This document shows positions 9,171 to 19,243 of a DNA stretch of 64,000 nucleotides, piece by piece. This DNA is from Pseudophaeobacter leonis (lineage in GTDB: Bacteria > Pseudomonadota > Alphaproteobacteria > Rhodobacterales > Rhodobacteraceae). Location: positions 93,074-157,073 of the forward strand of contig NZ_MWVJ01000074.1 in NCBI RefSeq assembly GCF_002087335.1. The letters are read 5' to 3'. A model generated the notes under the pieces. It was not told the origin of the DNA. It saw only the letters and a program-made list of their open reading frames with translations, and made no database searches. The translations under genes and the position numbers were made by a program. The first letter of the stretch is position 1. The number at the start of each line of letters is the position of its first letter.

Positions 9171-11496
9171 ATGGACCCCAGTCGCCCGCACAAGCATTTT
9201 GCCACCCACGAGAACCTGGACCATTTTAGCGAACTGGCCACGCCTATTTGGGTGTTTGATGTTGAGAGACATAAAATGTGGTGGGCCAACCCTGCTGGCG
9301 TGCAGTTTTGGGAAGCGCCTGATCTGAGCTCTCTTTTGCAACGGGATTTCTCAACAGACAGTGACATGGTGCGCAGCCGGTTGCGACAGATCGTGACCAA
9401 TGCCTCCGGCTCCGAGCGCATTCAGGATACCTGGACGCTCTACCCAAATGATGCCCCCAAAAACGTCATCCTGTCCTTTTCGGCCATCACCATCGAGACC
9501 GCGCTCAATGCCGTTCTGGTTGAGGTCAAACAACTTGTCGAAAGCCAGACCGATGCGGAGTCCCTGCGGATTCTGGAGGCGGCCCGCGCATCGGCGCTGA
9601 TTGTCAGCACCTTTTCCTCGGAGGGACGCCTGCTGGCGCAAAATCCGGCAGACCCTGAGCTGCTATGGGCCCCCCAGAGCCGGGGTGCGGGACAATGAAA
9701 TGGCCTGCCGCTTCAGGGACCCTGAAATCGCGGGGAAGCTTTTGCAAATTGCCCAAAGCGGCAAGAGCCAGGATTCTGAACAGGTTGTCTGGACACAAAG
9801 TGGCGCCGGGGTGCACCGGATCCTGGCCCGCCGCGGCCGCGACCCCGTCACAGGGGCTTTTGTCACGGTTGTCAGCGAAGAGGATGTCACCGAGCAAAAT
9901 GCCTTTCGCCAGCAGATGCAGGCACAGAACGCACAGCTTGAACGCGAGGTAAAGGAACGCACAAGACGGCTGCAGGCCAGTGAAGAGCGCTATTTGCTGG
10001 CGACGCAAAGTGCCGCCAGCTGGGATTTGGATCTGGAGCGGGATCAAATGTTTGTTTCGCCCAATTTTATCGAAGCGCTTGGCTATTCTGCGGACGACTA
10101 CCAGGACGGGCTCCCTGCCAGCAGTATTGTTGATCTGATACATCCAGAGGATGTCGACTCCTACAGGGCCGCGATGGAGCGCCATCTGAAAGAGCCCGGC
10201 GTCCCCTTTTCCCATGAAACGCGATTCAGAACCGGATCCGGCAGCTATCGCTGGTTTCATGCCCAGGGGCGCTCCACAGTGGGCACCCATGGCAGAGCGA
10301 ACCGGTCGATTGGTCTGTTGACCGATATCACCGAGAGAAAAAAACTGGAGGCCTCGCTTTTCTCGACCCAGAGGCTGGAAGCCATTGGCCAGCTGACCGG
10401 TGGGATTGCGCATGATTTCAACAACCTCCTGACGGTCATCCTGGGCAATGCAGAACTGCTCGACATGGCGGCTGAGGCCAATCACGAACTGGCCACGGCC
10501 ATCAAGGGCGCCGTAGAAAAGGGCGCAGCACTGACCCGCCAACTGCTGGCCTATTCCTCTAAACAGACCCTGCGGCCCCAGGCGGTGGACCTGGAGCAGC
10601 TGGTCAACCGCATGAGCACAACCCTGTTGAGCAACCTGGGTGAAGGGATCACTCTGACCACCAGAATTGGCGGTGGATTGTGGTCCATTCATGCCGATGC
10701 GACCCAGGTTGAAAACGCCTTTGTGAATCTCGCCATCAATGCCCGTGATGCGATGCCCCAGGGCGGCCAGCTGGAGATCAGCTGTTCGAACCGCCACATC
10801 GCAGAGGCTATTGTTCTGCCAGGCGTAGAGACCAGTCTGCAACCCGGTGCATATGTTGAGATATTGATCCATGATACCGGCGAAGGCATGTCTGCTCAGA
10901 CGCTGCAGCAAGCCTTTGAGCCCTTTTTCACCACAAAGAAAGCCGGGGAGGGCAGTGGCCTTGGTCTCTCGATGGTATTTGGTTTCGCGCGTCAATCCGG
11001 CGGTGGCACCGTTTTGAAAAGCAAGCCGGGCGAAGGCACCTCGGTGTCTGTTTTTCTGCCCCGCTCGGCCACTGATCCAAGGGTGCTGCCGGATCCGCGC
11101 CGCCTTGGGCCTGTTTTGGGCAATGGCGAAAACATCCACCTGCTTGAGGACGACAGCGCTGTGCAAAGCACTCTGTCTGGTATTCTTGAAGCGCTCAATT
11201 ACCGGGTGACGCAGTCCAGTGACGCCGCCTCTGCGATGCGGCTGATGTCGCAGAATTCCCTACCTGATCTGATCCTTGCCGATGTTGTCTTGCCCGGTGG
11301 CGAAAGTGGTCTGGAATTTGTTGAGCGACTCTCGCCACTCTTTCCCGAAATCAAGACGGTCTTGATGTCCGGTTTCGTACCGGACCAGAAAACCCAGGAG
11401 ACTCTTGATAAGCGGGATCTGATCCTGATGCAAAAGCCAATGGACAAGGCCTATCTGTCGCAGGTGCTCCATGCGGTGCTCCACGGTCAGAGCTAA
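9171..11496 (+). CDS. Hybrid PAS sensor histidine kinase with receiver domain (one frame break)
   Basis: A soluble hybrid kinase of about 775 residues with no membrane segment. Order: an N-terminal PAS-like region (TPIWVFDVERHKMWWANPAG), a second sensory region, a coiled coil (QMQAQNAQLEREVKERTRRL), a PAS_3-type PAS (WDLDLERDQMFVSPNF), the H-box GGIAHDFNNLL, N-box NLAINARDAMP, G boxes DTGEGMS and GSGLGLSMVFG, and a C-terminal receiver with phospho-acceptor Asp in LILADVVLPGGESG and Lys in LMQKPM. The frame breaks in the C6 run 9670-9675; dropping one C joins the halves as LWAPRAGVRDNEM. With no DNA-binding output it must signal through a phosphotransfer partner not seen here. The ligand is unknown. 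Confidence 0.85.
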
Positions 11497-11499
11497 GCG

Positions 11500-12890
11500 C
11501 TATTTGGCCAAACACGGCACATTTGAAAACAGCACACGCACCCGCAGGCCCGGCTTGGCGTTGCTCAATGAAATCTCTGCGCCATGCAGATCAGCAATGG
11601 CCTGCACCAGGCTCAACCCCAGACCGCTGCCCGGCGTGCTGCGGCTTTGCTCCAGGCGATAGAGGCGGCGCAGGACGTTCTTCTGCTCGGCCTAATAATG
11701 CCGGGACCATGGTCCTGCACTGTCAGCACAGGCTGGGGTCCAGCGCTCAGGATGAGGTTTATATCGGAGCCCTTTGGCGTGTGGCGCAGGGCGTTTTCCA
11801 CCAGATTGGCCAGCAACTGCCCCAAGAGCGCCTTGTCCCCCGAAACCACAACAGCATCGTCTGGGCTCGTCAGGGTGAGCTGGCGTCCCTCTTCCTCGGC
11901 GCTTGGCTGATAGATTTCTACAAATGTCCGGGCCAGTGCGCCAAGATCCACAGGCTGAAACCGCGCCCGCGGCGAGCCGCCTTCCAGCTGCGCGATCTGC
12001 AACAGGGACTGAAAAGTCTCAACGATGCTGGCCGTCTCGTCCACGGCCTCTTTGGCGATACTGCGCGCCTGCGGGGGCAGGTCTTTGATTTGATGCAAAT
12101 GTTCCAGTTGCACCGCGACCCGCTGAATGGGGCTTTTCAAATCATGGGCGATATCGGCCGAGACCTGTTTCAGGGCTGCCATAGACTGCTCTTGCGCCTG
12201 CGCCATGCGATTGACGCTGTCCCCGATGCGGCCCAGATCGTCGCGTGGCCCCGTTGGTTTTTGCACCCGGGCACTCAAATCTCCGGAGGTCAGCCGCGAC
12301 AGCACCACATCCAGATCCGAGAGCGCCCGGGCTGATCGGCGCGCCAAAAGAACACCGCCACACAGGGCAATCGCAACCGTTGGCAGCAGGCTGAACAAGA
12401 AGACGCGCAGAAACGTGTCCCGCAACTCCTGCAGCGGTTTGGCGCTTTGCGCCAGGGTCAGGAGCCCGCCGTGGATTTGTTCGCTCAATAACATAAAGGG
12501 ACCCTGCACGGGGATTGGATCTGCCCCCAGAACCACCAGCCGCAGCCCGGCGCTTTGCTGGGTGATCGAGGCATTGCCGGCCACCACCCGGCCACCGGGC
12601 CGCCGGTAGCTCAGCAGCCGGCGTTGCGGATCTGTCTCAGAGGTCTGGGCATTGACCAAAACTGCCAGCGCCGCCGCCGAGGGCGTAGCCCGAAACCCCA
12701 CCATGTCCTGCACCAGAGTGTCCTCGATGGCGCGTTCCTGACTGTCGCGCGCGACATAATAGGTAATGCCAAGGCTAAGGGAGCTGGTCACCAGAAACAG
12801 CAGCGACAGCCAAAGCGCCTGCCGCACTGGGGAGGACCGCAACAGGTGCCACAGGGGAACAGTCTCAGCCGACAATGCGATACCCCGCAC
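11500..12890 (-). CDS. HAMP-domain sensor histidine kinase (one frame break)
   Basis: A membrane sensor kinase downstream of, and overlapping by 26 bases, the OmpR-type regulator at 12865. Two membrane segments (about residues 25-45 and 165-190, the second FLRVFLFSLLPTVAIALCGG) flank a periplasmic domain of about 120 residues. A HAMP domain, H-box ADIAHDLKSPIQRV and N-box LLANLVENALRHTP follow. The frame breaks near 11689-11697, right after DHGPGI: one added base continues into EQKNVLRRLYRLEQSRS and the G2 box TPGSGLGLSLVQAI, ending at the TAG 11500-11502. Without the correction the ATP-binding domain would be truncated. The gene nearly abuts the convergent hybrid kinase gene (three bases between). 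The stimulus is unknown. Confidence 0.85.
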
Positions 12891-13536
12891 CGCGCACCGT
12901 CTCGATCAGCTCGCGCTCAAAGGGTTTGTCCACCTTTGCCCGCAGCCGCGAGATATGGGTTTCAACCACATTGGTTTGCGGATCAAACGTGATGTCCCAG
13001 ACAGCCTCAAGCAGCATGGTACGGGTCTGCACCCGACCCTTGCGCCGCAACAGGTGTTCCAGCAGGGTGAATTCGCGCGGCAGCAGGTTGATTTCAACAC
13101 CCGCCCGCGTGACCCGGTGATGCACCAGATCCATCTCCAGATCGCCGGCACGCAGTGTGGTCTCCTGTGTCTGATAGCCCGGACGCCGTGCCAGGGCCGC
13201 CACCCGGGCGGCCAATTCTCCAAAGGCAAAGGGTTTTACCAGATAATCATCGGCCCCCGCCTCAAGCCCTTCGATCCGGTCATCAACCCCGCTAAGGGCC
13301 GTGAGCATGATCGCAGGGGTTTTGTTGCCTGCGCCGCGCAGTGTCTTGATCACGGTCAACCCGTCCAGTCCCGGCAGCATCCGGTCCAGAACCAGAATAT
13401 CATAGTCCGTTGTGGTGGCCTGCAGCAGTCCTTCGCGGCCATTGCCCACCAGATCAACCGTATAGCCTTCCTGACGCAGCCCGCTGGTAACACAGGGGCC
13501 GGTTGTCCTGTCATCTTCAATCACCAAGATTTTCAC
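12865..13536 (-). CDS. OmpR/PhoB-family response regulator
   Basis: A 223-residue regulator with an N-terminal receiver (acidic pair E7-D8-D9, phospho-acceptor D51 in LVLDRMLPGLDG, Thr in IMLTALSG, Lys in YLVKPFAFGEL) and a C-terminal winged-helix DNA-binding domain (LPREFTLLEHLLRRKGRVQ, VVETHISRLRAKVD). It is the upstream partner of the overlapping HAMP kinase. The divergent gene is an HtrA-like periplasmic protease whose start lies 151 bases away. That arrangement suggests an envelope-stress pair that controls the protease, in the manner of CpxAR-DegP; this is inference from context only. Confidence 0.9.
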   Translation of the reverse strand: MKILVIEDDRTTGPCVTSGLRQEGYTVDLVGNGREGLLQATTTDYDILVLDRMLPGLDGLTVIKTLRGAGNKTPAIMLTALSGVDDRIEGLEAGADDYLVKPFAFGELAARVAALARRPGYQTQETTLRAGDLEMDLVHHRVTRAGVEINLLPREFTLLEHLLRRKGRVQTRTMLLEAVWDITFDPQTNVVETHISRLRAKVDKPFERELIETVRGAGYRIVG

Positions 13537-13687
13537 GCTTTTCCCCGTCGATCACCGCTCAGTGTTGCCTGCCAATATAGGGGTCTTGGCCCGCAAGCGC
13601 ACATTACAGATTTGTATAAAGGGCGACAGCTCTCTGAGAGATCGCACCCCCATCTCCTGTTCATCAGACGATAGCAAGGAGAACCCC

Positions 13688-14831
13688 ATGTCCACCCATC
13701 CAACGCCCAACCCTACGCGCCGTCCCTTTGCCCGGCTCCCCTTTGCACGGCTCCCATTGTCCTTTGGCGTCACAGCTCTGGCTCTCACCGCCCTCAGCCC
13801 ATTGCCATCATTGGCGATGCCGGCTGGCGGTTATGCCGGTCTGGGTGAGACCGTCTCTCCGGCGGTGGTCTATATTGAGGTCACCGGCAAGGATCCCCAG
13901 ATGGAGGGCAAACACCCCGCAGGCAATAATGACCTGCGTGAGGAGTTCAGGCGCCACTTTGGCGACCGGATGCCACAGCATGGCAAACCGCGCCAACACA
14001 AGGCCGCGGGCTCCGGGTTTGTGATCTCCCAAGACGGGCTGATCGTGACCAATAACCATGTGGTCGCCAATGCCAAACATGTCTCGGTGACGCTGGCAGA
14101 CGGCAGCAAGCTTGACGCCAAGGTCCTGGGCGCAGACCCGCTCACGGATATTGCGCTGTTGCAGGTACAGAGCGATCAGCCCTTGCCGGTGGTTGAGTTC
14201 GGATCCTCCGCTGATCTGCGCGTCGGCGAAGAAGTCATTGCCATGGGCAGCCCCTTTGGGCTTTCCGGCACCGTCACCTCGGGGATTGTCTCGGCCACAT
14301 CGCGCAATATCAACGCAGGCCCCTTTGATGATTTCATCCAGACGGATGCTGCCATCAACAAAGGGCAATTCCGGCGGCCCCTTGTTCAACGGTGAGGGCG
14401 ATGTGGTCGGGGTCAACACCGCAATCTATTCCTCCGGGGGCGGCTCGGTCGGGATCGGCTTTGCCGTGCCTTCGGATCTGGTCCGCGACATCGTGGCCGA
14501 CCTGCAGGACGACGGCGAGGTGGACCGGGGCTGGCTTGGGGTGCAGATCAAACCGCTGTCTGAGGATGCCGCCAATGTTCTGGGGCTTGAGGTCGGCCAG
14601 GGCGTGATGATAGAGAGCGTGGTGGCCGATAGCCCCGCTGCGGCAGCCGGGCTGAAAGCGGGCGATGTGGTGCTCTCGTTTGCCGGAGCTGAAGTTGACG
14701 AGCTGCGCGACCTCACCCGTGCTGTGGCGCTGAATGATCCAGAGGCGGCAACCAAGATCACGGTTCTGCGTCGCGGTCAGAGGCTAGAGATCGACGTGAC
14801 CCTTGGCAATCGCGCCAAACAGGACGCCTGA
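13688..14831 (+). CDS. HtrA/Deg-family periplasmic serine protease (one frame break)
   Basis: A trypsin-like protease of about 380 residues with an N-terminal signal or anchor segment (FGVTALALTALSPLPSLAMP) and a single PDZ domain (starts GWLGVQIKPLSE). Catalytic triad: His in TNNHVVANA, Asp in DPLTDIALLQV, Ser in KGNSGGPLFNG. The frame breaks exactly beside the catalytic Ser, at the GGG 14363-14365: removing one G changes INKGQFRRPL to INKGNSGGPL. One PDZ domain makes it DegS-like or a short HtrA rather than a two-PDZ DegP. The start ATG at 13688 follows AAGGAG. It is divergent from the two-component pair at 11500-13536 and is probably regulated by it. Confidence 0.88.
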
Positions 14832-14873
14832 AGCAACCTTCTGGGGCAACAAACACCCTGAGACAACAACACG

Positions 14874-14897
14874 GGCGGGGGGCATCTCCCCGCCTTT
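14874..14897. terminator. Hairpin terminator between the HtrA-like protease and the Lrp gene
   Basis: A perfect seven-base stem, GGCGGGG (14874-14880) and CCCCGCC (14888-14894), with a seven-base loop, is followed by TTT. It sits in the 70-base gap between the convergent protease and Lrp genes. The short T-run makes it a moderate call for the plus strand. Confidence 0.55.
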
Positions 14898-14901
14898 GGC
14901 G

Positions 14902-15351
14902 CTACAGAATATCGAGCGAGACCTTGACCCGGTCCATCACGATTGATGTGGTAAACCGGCTGACGTTGGATTCATCAAAAAAGTACTCTTGCGTGAAGGC
15001 CTCATATTCCTTGAGGTCTTTGGTGATGACGATGAGGATAAAATCAGCACCACCAGTGGCATAATAACACTGCTGCACCTGCGGCGCGGCGCGCATCCGC
15101 TGTTTAAAGGCATCCAGATGCCTGCGGCTTTCGCGCTCCAGCACCACGTCGACAATCACCGTCATCTCGCGCCCCAGTTTGGCGGGAGAAAGCACGGCGA
15201 TCTCGTTTTCAATGACGCCGGACTCGCGCAGACGCTTGATACGTTTTTGCACTGCAGCCGACGACAGGCCAACCTCAGGGCTCAGCGCATCCGCGGTCAG
15301 ACGGGCATTGCCCTGCATCAGTTTCAGTATTTCGAGATCTTTGTCATCCAT
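14902..15351 (-). CDS. Lrp/AsnC-family transcriptional regulator
   Basis: A 149-residue regulator with an N-terminal helix-turn-helix (LSSAAVQKRIKRLRESGVIE, about residues 28-47) and a C-terminal RAM ligand-binding domain (QQCYYATGGADFILIV). Proteins of this family usually sense an amino acid and control its catabolism or transport. It lies 69 bases downstream of, and on the same strand as, the M24 peptidase gene, completing a four-gene group with a diaminopropionate ammonia-lyase and an M20 amidohydrolase. A role as local regulator responding to 2,3-diaminopropionate or a related amino acid is a reasonable inference. No operator is evident. Confidence 0.88.
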   Translation of the reverse strand: MDDKDLEILKLMQGNARLTADALSPEVGLSSAAVQKRIKRLRESGVIENEIAVLSPAKLGREMTVIVDVVLERESRRHLDAFKQRMRAAPQVQQCYYATGGADFILIVITKDLKEYEAFTQEYFFDESNVSRFTTSIVMDRVKVSLDIL

Positions 15352-15420
15352 GCTTTGATAAAGCTCAGATCCGGGTCAAAGGACAACCGGTTTTTCCCCC
15401 TTTGTGCCCTTTAGTGCTGC

Positions 15421-16599
15421 TTAGATAACCGGCAGCTCTGGGGCTGCGCGCACCGTCAAAAGCTCAGCGCCCTCAGGGCGAATGACAAGGTTTTCCTCAT
15501 GCACCATGACCCGCTTGTCGCCATATCCCAGCGACGGCTCCAGCGTCAGCACCATGCCCTCTTGCAGCAGGGTCTCGTCAAAATCCGCATGCGAGGGCTG
15601 TTCGGTCAACTGCATGCCTAGCCCATGCCCCAGCCTGCCTACATCGCCGCCCTGCGCATCAAGCTCGGCAATCACACTCTGCATGGCGTGGAAAAGATCC
15701 CGGCAGGTGTTTCCGGGTTTGGCGGCTGCAATCCCGGCTTCGGTGGCGCGCCACAGCACGTCATAGGCCCGCCGCGCGACATCGCCGACCTGTGTGATGG
15801 CAAAGTTGCGATCAAAGTCACAGAAATAGCCGTCCCAGGTTGCGCCAGTGTCCAGCATCAGGACATCCCCAGACTGCAGCGGCCGGCGAGACGGCGGCGA
15901 GATCACATCCGCATAGCCGCCCGGTCCGGCGCCTCCCACCAGAGAGGGCAGATCATCCGCCCCCAGCAGCAAGGCCTCGCGGCGAAAGCTGCGGAACACC
16001 TCCTCCAGTGGCATGCCCTGTGAAATGAGCGCAGGCACGCGGGCAAACGTCGCCGAGCCGATGGCGCAGATATGCGACAGTTTTGCAATCTCGGCCTCGG
16101 ATTTAACCATCCGCAGCCCCTGCACCAGCCCGGTGGCATCGGCCAGTTGCAACCCCGGCAAGGCGGCGACCAGACGTTCCCAATCTCCCAGCGGCATTCG
16201 CAGGGCAGTCTCATGCCCCTTGAGGATGCCAAGCCGTGCACCCCTTTGCGCCAGCGGTGTCAGCAGCTCTGTCAGCAGGCTAATACCATCATCACGGGGG
16301 GCGGGGGCACTCCAGCTGCGAATGTCCTCGATCCAGGTCTGGCGCATCAGGGCGGCGCCAATTTCAGGAATGACCGCAACGGGGTTGCCGCTGGCTGGCA
16401 CAAACAGGAACCAGGGCCGCGTCGGGCTTTGCCAGAACAGGGTCTGAAAGCCGCTGAAATAGCGCACCTCTGGTTCACTCAGCAGCAACATCCCGGCCAG
16501 ATCCTGCTCTGCCATCAGCGCCTGAGCCTTGGCGGTGCGCGCCTCAAACTCTGCCAGCACAAAGCCGCGCGCAGGGGCCAAAGACGCGTCAGGCCGCAT
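15421..16599 (-). CDS. M24-family metallopeptidase (Xaa-Pro/creatinase-like)
   Basis: A two-domain pita-bread enzyme of about 392 residues. The dinuclear metal ligands are all visible: two Asp in MLDTGATWDGYFCDFDR, His in GRLGHGLGMQL, Glu in VLTLEPSLGYG and Glu in MVHEENLVI. The start at 16599 (MRPDASL) is preferred over 16623 because GGAGGG precedes it; this overlaps the end of the ammonia-lyase gene by eleven bases. The family includes Xaa-Pro peptidases, creatinase and ectoine hydrolase (DoeA/EutD). An M24 plus Lrp pair resembles ectoine operons, but the companion genes here point to diaminopropionate chemistry, so it may cleave a peptide or cyclic amide that contains that amino acid. Confidence 0.85.
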   Translation of the reverse strand: MRPDASLAPARGFVLAEFEARTAKAQALMAEQDLAGMLLLSEPEVRYFSGFQTLFWQSPTRPWFLFVPASGNPVAVIPEIGAALMRQTWIEDIRSWSAPAPRDDGISLLTELLTPLAQRGARLGILKGHETALRMPLGDWERLVAALPGLQLADATGLVQGLRMVKSEAEIAKLSHICAIGSATFARVPALISQGMPLEEVFRSFRREALLLGADDLPSLVGGAGPGGYADVISPPSRRPLQSGDVLMLDTGATWDGYFCDFDRNFAITQVGDVARRAYDVLWRATEAGIAAAKPGNTCRDLFHAMQSVIAELDAQGGDVGRLGHGLGMQLTEQPSHADFDETLLQEGMVLTLEPSLGYGDKRVMVHEENLVIRPEGAELLTVRAAPELPVI

Positions 16600-17782
16600 C
16601 CCGGCCCTCCATGATTTGGGCAAAGATCGCCGGGTCTGTGACCCCTTCGGATCCGATCAGCAACACACGCGATTGCGCGTCCAGGCCCAGTTTGGCCGAC
16701 AGCGCGGCATCTTGCCGCGCCGCGATCAGGGCGGCCAGCCCGGCAATGGCGCTCTCGCCGGCCTCAATCGCAGTATCCCCCGCAAAGGGACGCGCCAAGA
16801 GGCGCACACAGGGGGCCACGAGGCTGTCGGGAATGGTGAGAAAATCCGCCGCTTCCTCAGCCAGGATTTCCCAGGCCATGCCAGAAGGCTCGCCGCAGGA
16901 CAGGCCGGCCATCAGTGTTTCTGTCTGCACGGCAAAGGTTGTCGCCACGCCGCTGCGGCCGCTTTCAAACAGACAGGCGGCCAGCTCTGGCTCAACAATC
17001 ACTACACGCGGGCCCTGCGTGCCCCAGTGCTGGCGCAGGCCAGCAACAACACCCGCCGCAAGACCGCCAACGCCGCCCTGCAGGAACACATGCGTGGGGG
17101 GCTGATCCAGGCTCTCGCAAATTTCGCTGGTCATCACCCCATAGCCGGCCATCACATCGCGCGGCGGCTCGCTGAAGCCCTCCCATGAGGTGTCGGAGAC
17201 GACGAACCAGCCATTTTCCTCGGCTTCCTTTTTGGCCAGCACAACGGAGGCGTCATAATCGCCATTGATCCGGAGCACCTCAGCGCCGAGATCGCGCATC
17301 GCCTCGGCCCGGCCTTCGCTGACTTCGGCGTGGATATAGATGCGACAGGGAGCCCCGAAACGCTGACAGCCCCAGGCGAGCGAGCGGCCGTGGTTGCCAT
17401 CCGTCGCAGACACCAGCGTGATCTGTGCCGCCAGCGCGGCGACTTTGCCGGTGCGGATCTCTTGCAGCGAGACCTGCTGACCCAGTTTGGCGGCAATCTG
17501 ACGCTGCAGCACCCGCAAGGCCGCATAAGAGCCGCCAAGCGCTTTGAAACTGCCAAGACCAAATCGTGGCCCTTCGTCCTTGTACAGCACATCCGCGACG
17601 CCGATCTTTGTGGCCAACACGGAGAGAGAAACCAGCGGTGTCGGGGCATAACCGTCCCACTGGGTGATCTCGGCGCGGGAGGTGGCAAAATCCTGGCGCG
17701 ACAGCACCCGTTCGGCGGCATCGCCCTGGCGCCGTCTGGCGGCGACATGACCGAGTTTGGTGGCGGGAAGGAGGTTCTGCAT
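16589..17782 (-). CDS. dpaL: 2,3-diaminopropionate ammonia-lyase
   Basis: Converts 2,3-diaminopropionate to pyruvate and two ammonia. This 397-residue PLP enzyme matches the E. coli YgeX pattern along its length. K80 in RFGLGSFKALGG is the PLP lysine. The two catalytic Asp are present in SATDGNHGRSLAWG and VVSDTSWEGF, and the cofactor loop is QGGVGGLAAG. It starts one base into the stop of the M20 gene (TGATG) and overlaps the M24 gene at its end. In E. coli, ygeX is also paired with an M20 peptidase (ygeY). Here it stands one gene away from a diaminopropionate-making pair (sbnA/sbnB homologues), which may be meaningful. A plain threonine dehydratase is less likely given the paired Asp residues. 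Confidence 0.87.
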   Translation of the reverse strand: MQNLLPATKLGHVAARRRQGDAAERVLSRQDFATSRAEITQWDGYAPTPLVSLSVLATKIGVADVLYKDEGPRFGLGSFKALGGSYAALRVLQRQIAAKLGQQVSLQEIRTGKVAALAAQITLVSATDGNHGRSLAWGCQRFGAPCRIYIHAEVSEGRAEAMRDLGAEVLRINGDYDASVVLAKKEAEENGWFVVSDTSWEGFSEPPRDVMAGYGVMTSEICESLDQPPTHVFLQGGVGGLAAGVVAGLRQHWGTQGPRVVIVEPELAACLFESGRSGVATTFAVQTETLMAGLSCGEPSGMAWEILAEEAADFLTIPDSLVAPCVRLLARPFAGDTAIEAGESAIAGLAALIAARQDAALSAKLGLDAQSRVLLIGSEGVTDPAIFAQIMEGRDAA

Positions 17783-18948
17783 CAGTTTACCTTTGGTTTG
17801 GGGAGGCGATCGCGGACCAGTTCTGCCCAGAGGTCAGAGCCGTTCGGCAAAAGGGCGTCGTTAAAATCATACTCGGCGGAATGCAGCGGCTGGCCGTGGG
17901 CGCCGGTGTCCCCATTGCCCAGCAGCAGAAAACACCCCGGTACCGCTGCGCTGAAATGGGCAAAATCCTCGGAAAAGCTCATGGGGGATCTGTCCGGCAG
18001 CGTCTCAAGCTGCAGCGCGCGCGCCGCGCGGACAACGGCCTCGGTGGGCAGCGGCGCATTCAGGGTCTCAATAAATTCCGTGTTGAAGCTCATCTCAACG
18101 CGCGCGCCATGGGCGGCCGCAATACCGGCAGTGATCTGGCGCATAAAGCGTTCCAGCGCCTTGCGATCCTCGGGCAGGCGGGCGCGCACATCACCCTTTA
18201 GGCAGGCGCTGCCCGGCAGTACATTGCGCTGACCATCGCTGAGAAATTCAGTGACCGAGACCACCGCCCCGGCAGAGGGCGCCAATTTGCGCGAAACAAT
18301 CGTCTGCAGGGCCATGATCATTTCAGCGCCAACCGTGATGGCGTCAACGCCGATATGGGGCATCGAGGCATGACCGCCCTGACCCTGAATGTTGATCTCA
18401 AACAGGCTTTCACTGGCACAGATCTGGCCGACCCGGGTCGAGACCTGACCCAGGGGCGCGCCGGGCAGGTTGTGGATGGCATAGACTTCTTCAATCGCAA
18501 AATGCTCCAGCACGCCCTCATCAAGCATGGCGCGTGCTCCCAGCCCGTGTTCTTCGTTGGGCTGAAAGAGAAACACCACGGTGCCGTCAAAATCCGGGTT
18601 GCGCGCCAGTTTTTCAGCCGCACCCAACAGCATGGCCATATGACCGTCATGGCCACAGGCATGCATCACGCCGGGGTTGTGCGATGAATATCCGTGCTGG
18701 CTCGCCTCATGGATCGGCAGCGCATCCATATCGGCCCGCAAACCCATGGTGCGGGTACCGGTGCCATGCCCGGTTTCGGAGCCGGATTTGAGAATGCCAA
18801 CCACGCCAACACCCTCGTGCACCTCCAGCCCCAGCGCGCGCAAATGCTGCGCGACGCGGGCTTTGGTACGCTCCTCCTGAAAGCCCAGCTCAGGGTCGCG
18901 GTGAAACTCCCGGCGCAAGGCGATCAGTCTGGTGTGAAGCTCGTTCAT
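17782..18948 (-). CDS. M20D-family amidohydrolase (N-acyl amino acid or hippurate hydrolase-like)
   Basis: A 388-residue metallo-amidohydrolase that removes an acyl group from an N-acyl amino acid. Metal motifs are the Cys-His pair in VMHACGHDGHMAMLLGAAE, the Glu pair in FQPNEEHGLGA, a His in YAIHNLPG and the C-terminal His in QPLHSAEYDFND. The dimerisation-domain signature GQGGHASMPHIGVD is present. It is the first gene of the group M20-dpaL-M24-Lrp. One inference is that it deacylates N-acyl-diaminopropionate before the lyase acts. It is unrelated in fold to the DoeB/EutE deacetylases of ectoine breakdown. No signal peptide is present, so it is cytoplasmic. Confidence 0.87.
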   Translation of the reverse strand: MNELHTRLIALRREFHRDPELGFQEERTKARVAQHLRALGLEVHEGVGVVGILKSGSETGHGTGTRTMGLRADMDALPIHEASQHGYSSHNPGVMHACGHDGHMAMLLGAAEKLARNPDFDGTVVFLFQPNEEHGLGARAMLDEGVLEHFAIEEVYAIHNLPGAPLGQVSTRVGQICASESLFEINIQGQGGHASMPHIGVDAITVGAEMIMALQTIVSRKLAPSAGAVVSVTEFLSDGQRNVLPGSACLKGDVRARLPEDRKALERFMRQITAGIAAAHGARVEMSFNTEFIETLNAPLPTEAVVRAARALQLETLPDRSPMSFSEDFAHFSAAVPGCFLLLGNGDTGAHGQPLHSAEYDFNDALLPNGSDLWAELVRDRLPKPKVN

Positions 18949-19205
18949 AAATTCGTCCCTCTGCAGTCTGGGGAATTTATGATGAGATCACGATCTTTTG
19001 CGTCAATTATTATGCCCTAGAGAGGAAAAATGCTCTTGTGGGCCGTGTTTTTTGACTTTTTTCGGCGCCGTCGGGGAAAACGGCTGAAAATGCCGCCGTT
19101 AATGCGCAACCAGCGCGGCTAAGCCGCACGCGCACAGAGGGTCAGGAGAGGGTCGGGATCGACGAGAGAGTCGATGCAGCAGGGCCAGACTATCCACCAG
19201 GGCCC

Positions 19206-19241
19206 GACTGGCCAGTGGGATCAGACTGGCCAGTGGGACCC
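19206..19241. repeat. Two tandem 18-base repeats with palindromic cores, next to the sbnB stop
   Basis: GACTGGCCAGTGGGATCA (19206-19223) is followed directly by GACTGGCCAGTGGGACCC (19224-19241) and the start of a third unit. Each core ACTGGCCAGT is a perfect palindrome. On the minus strand, in the frame of the sbnB homologue but just past its TAG stop, they read as the hexapeptides SGPTGQ and SDPTGQ before a second TAG. Elsewhere the 18949-19243 gap holds only a small GCGGC-TAA-GCCGC hairpin (19115-19127). Confidence 0.75.
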
Positions 19242-19243
19242 GA

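Noticed and set aside
14902..18948. Ectoine utilisation operon
   Set aside because: M24 and Lrp genes fit, but the PLP enzyme matches diaminopropionate ammonia-lyase and the other hydrolase is M20, not the DoeB/EutE fold; no ectoine transporter is present.
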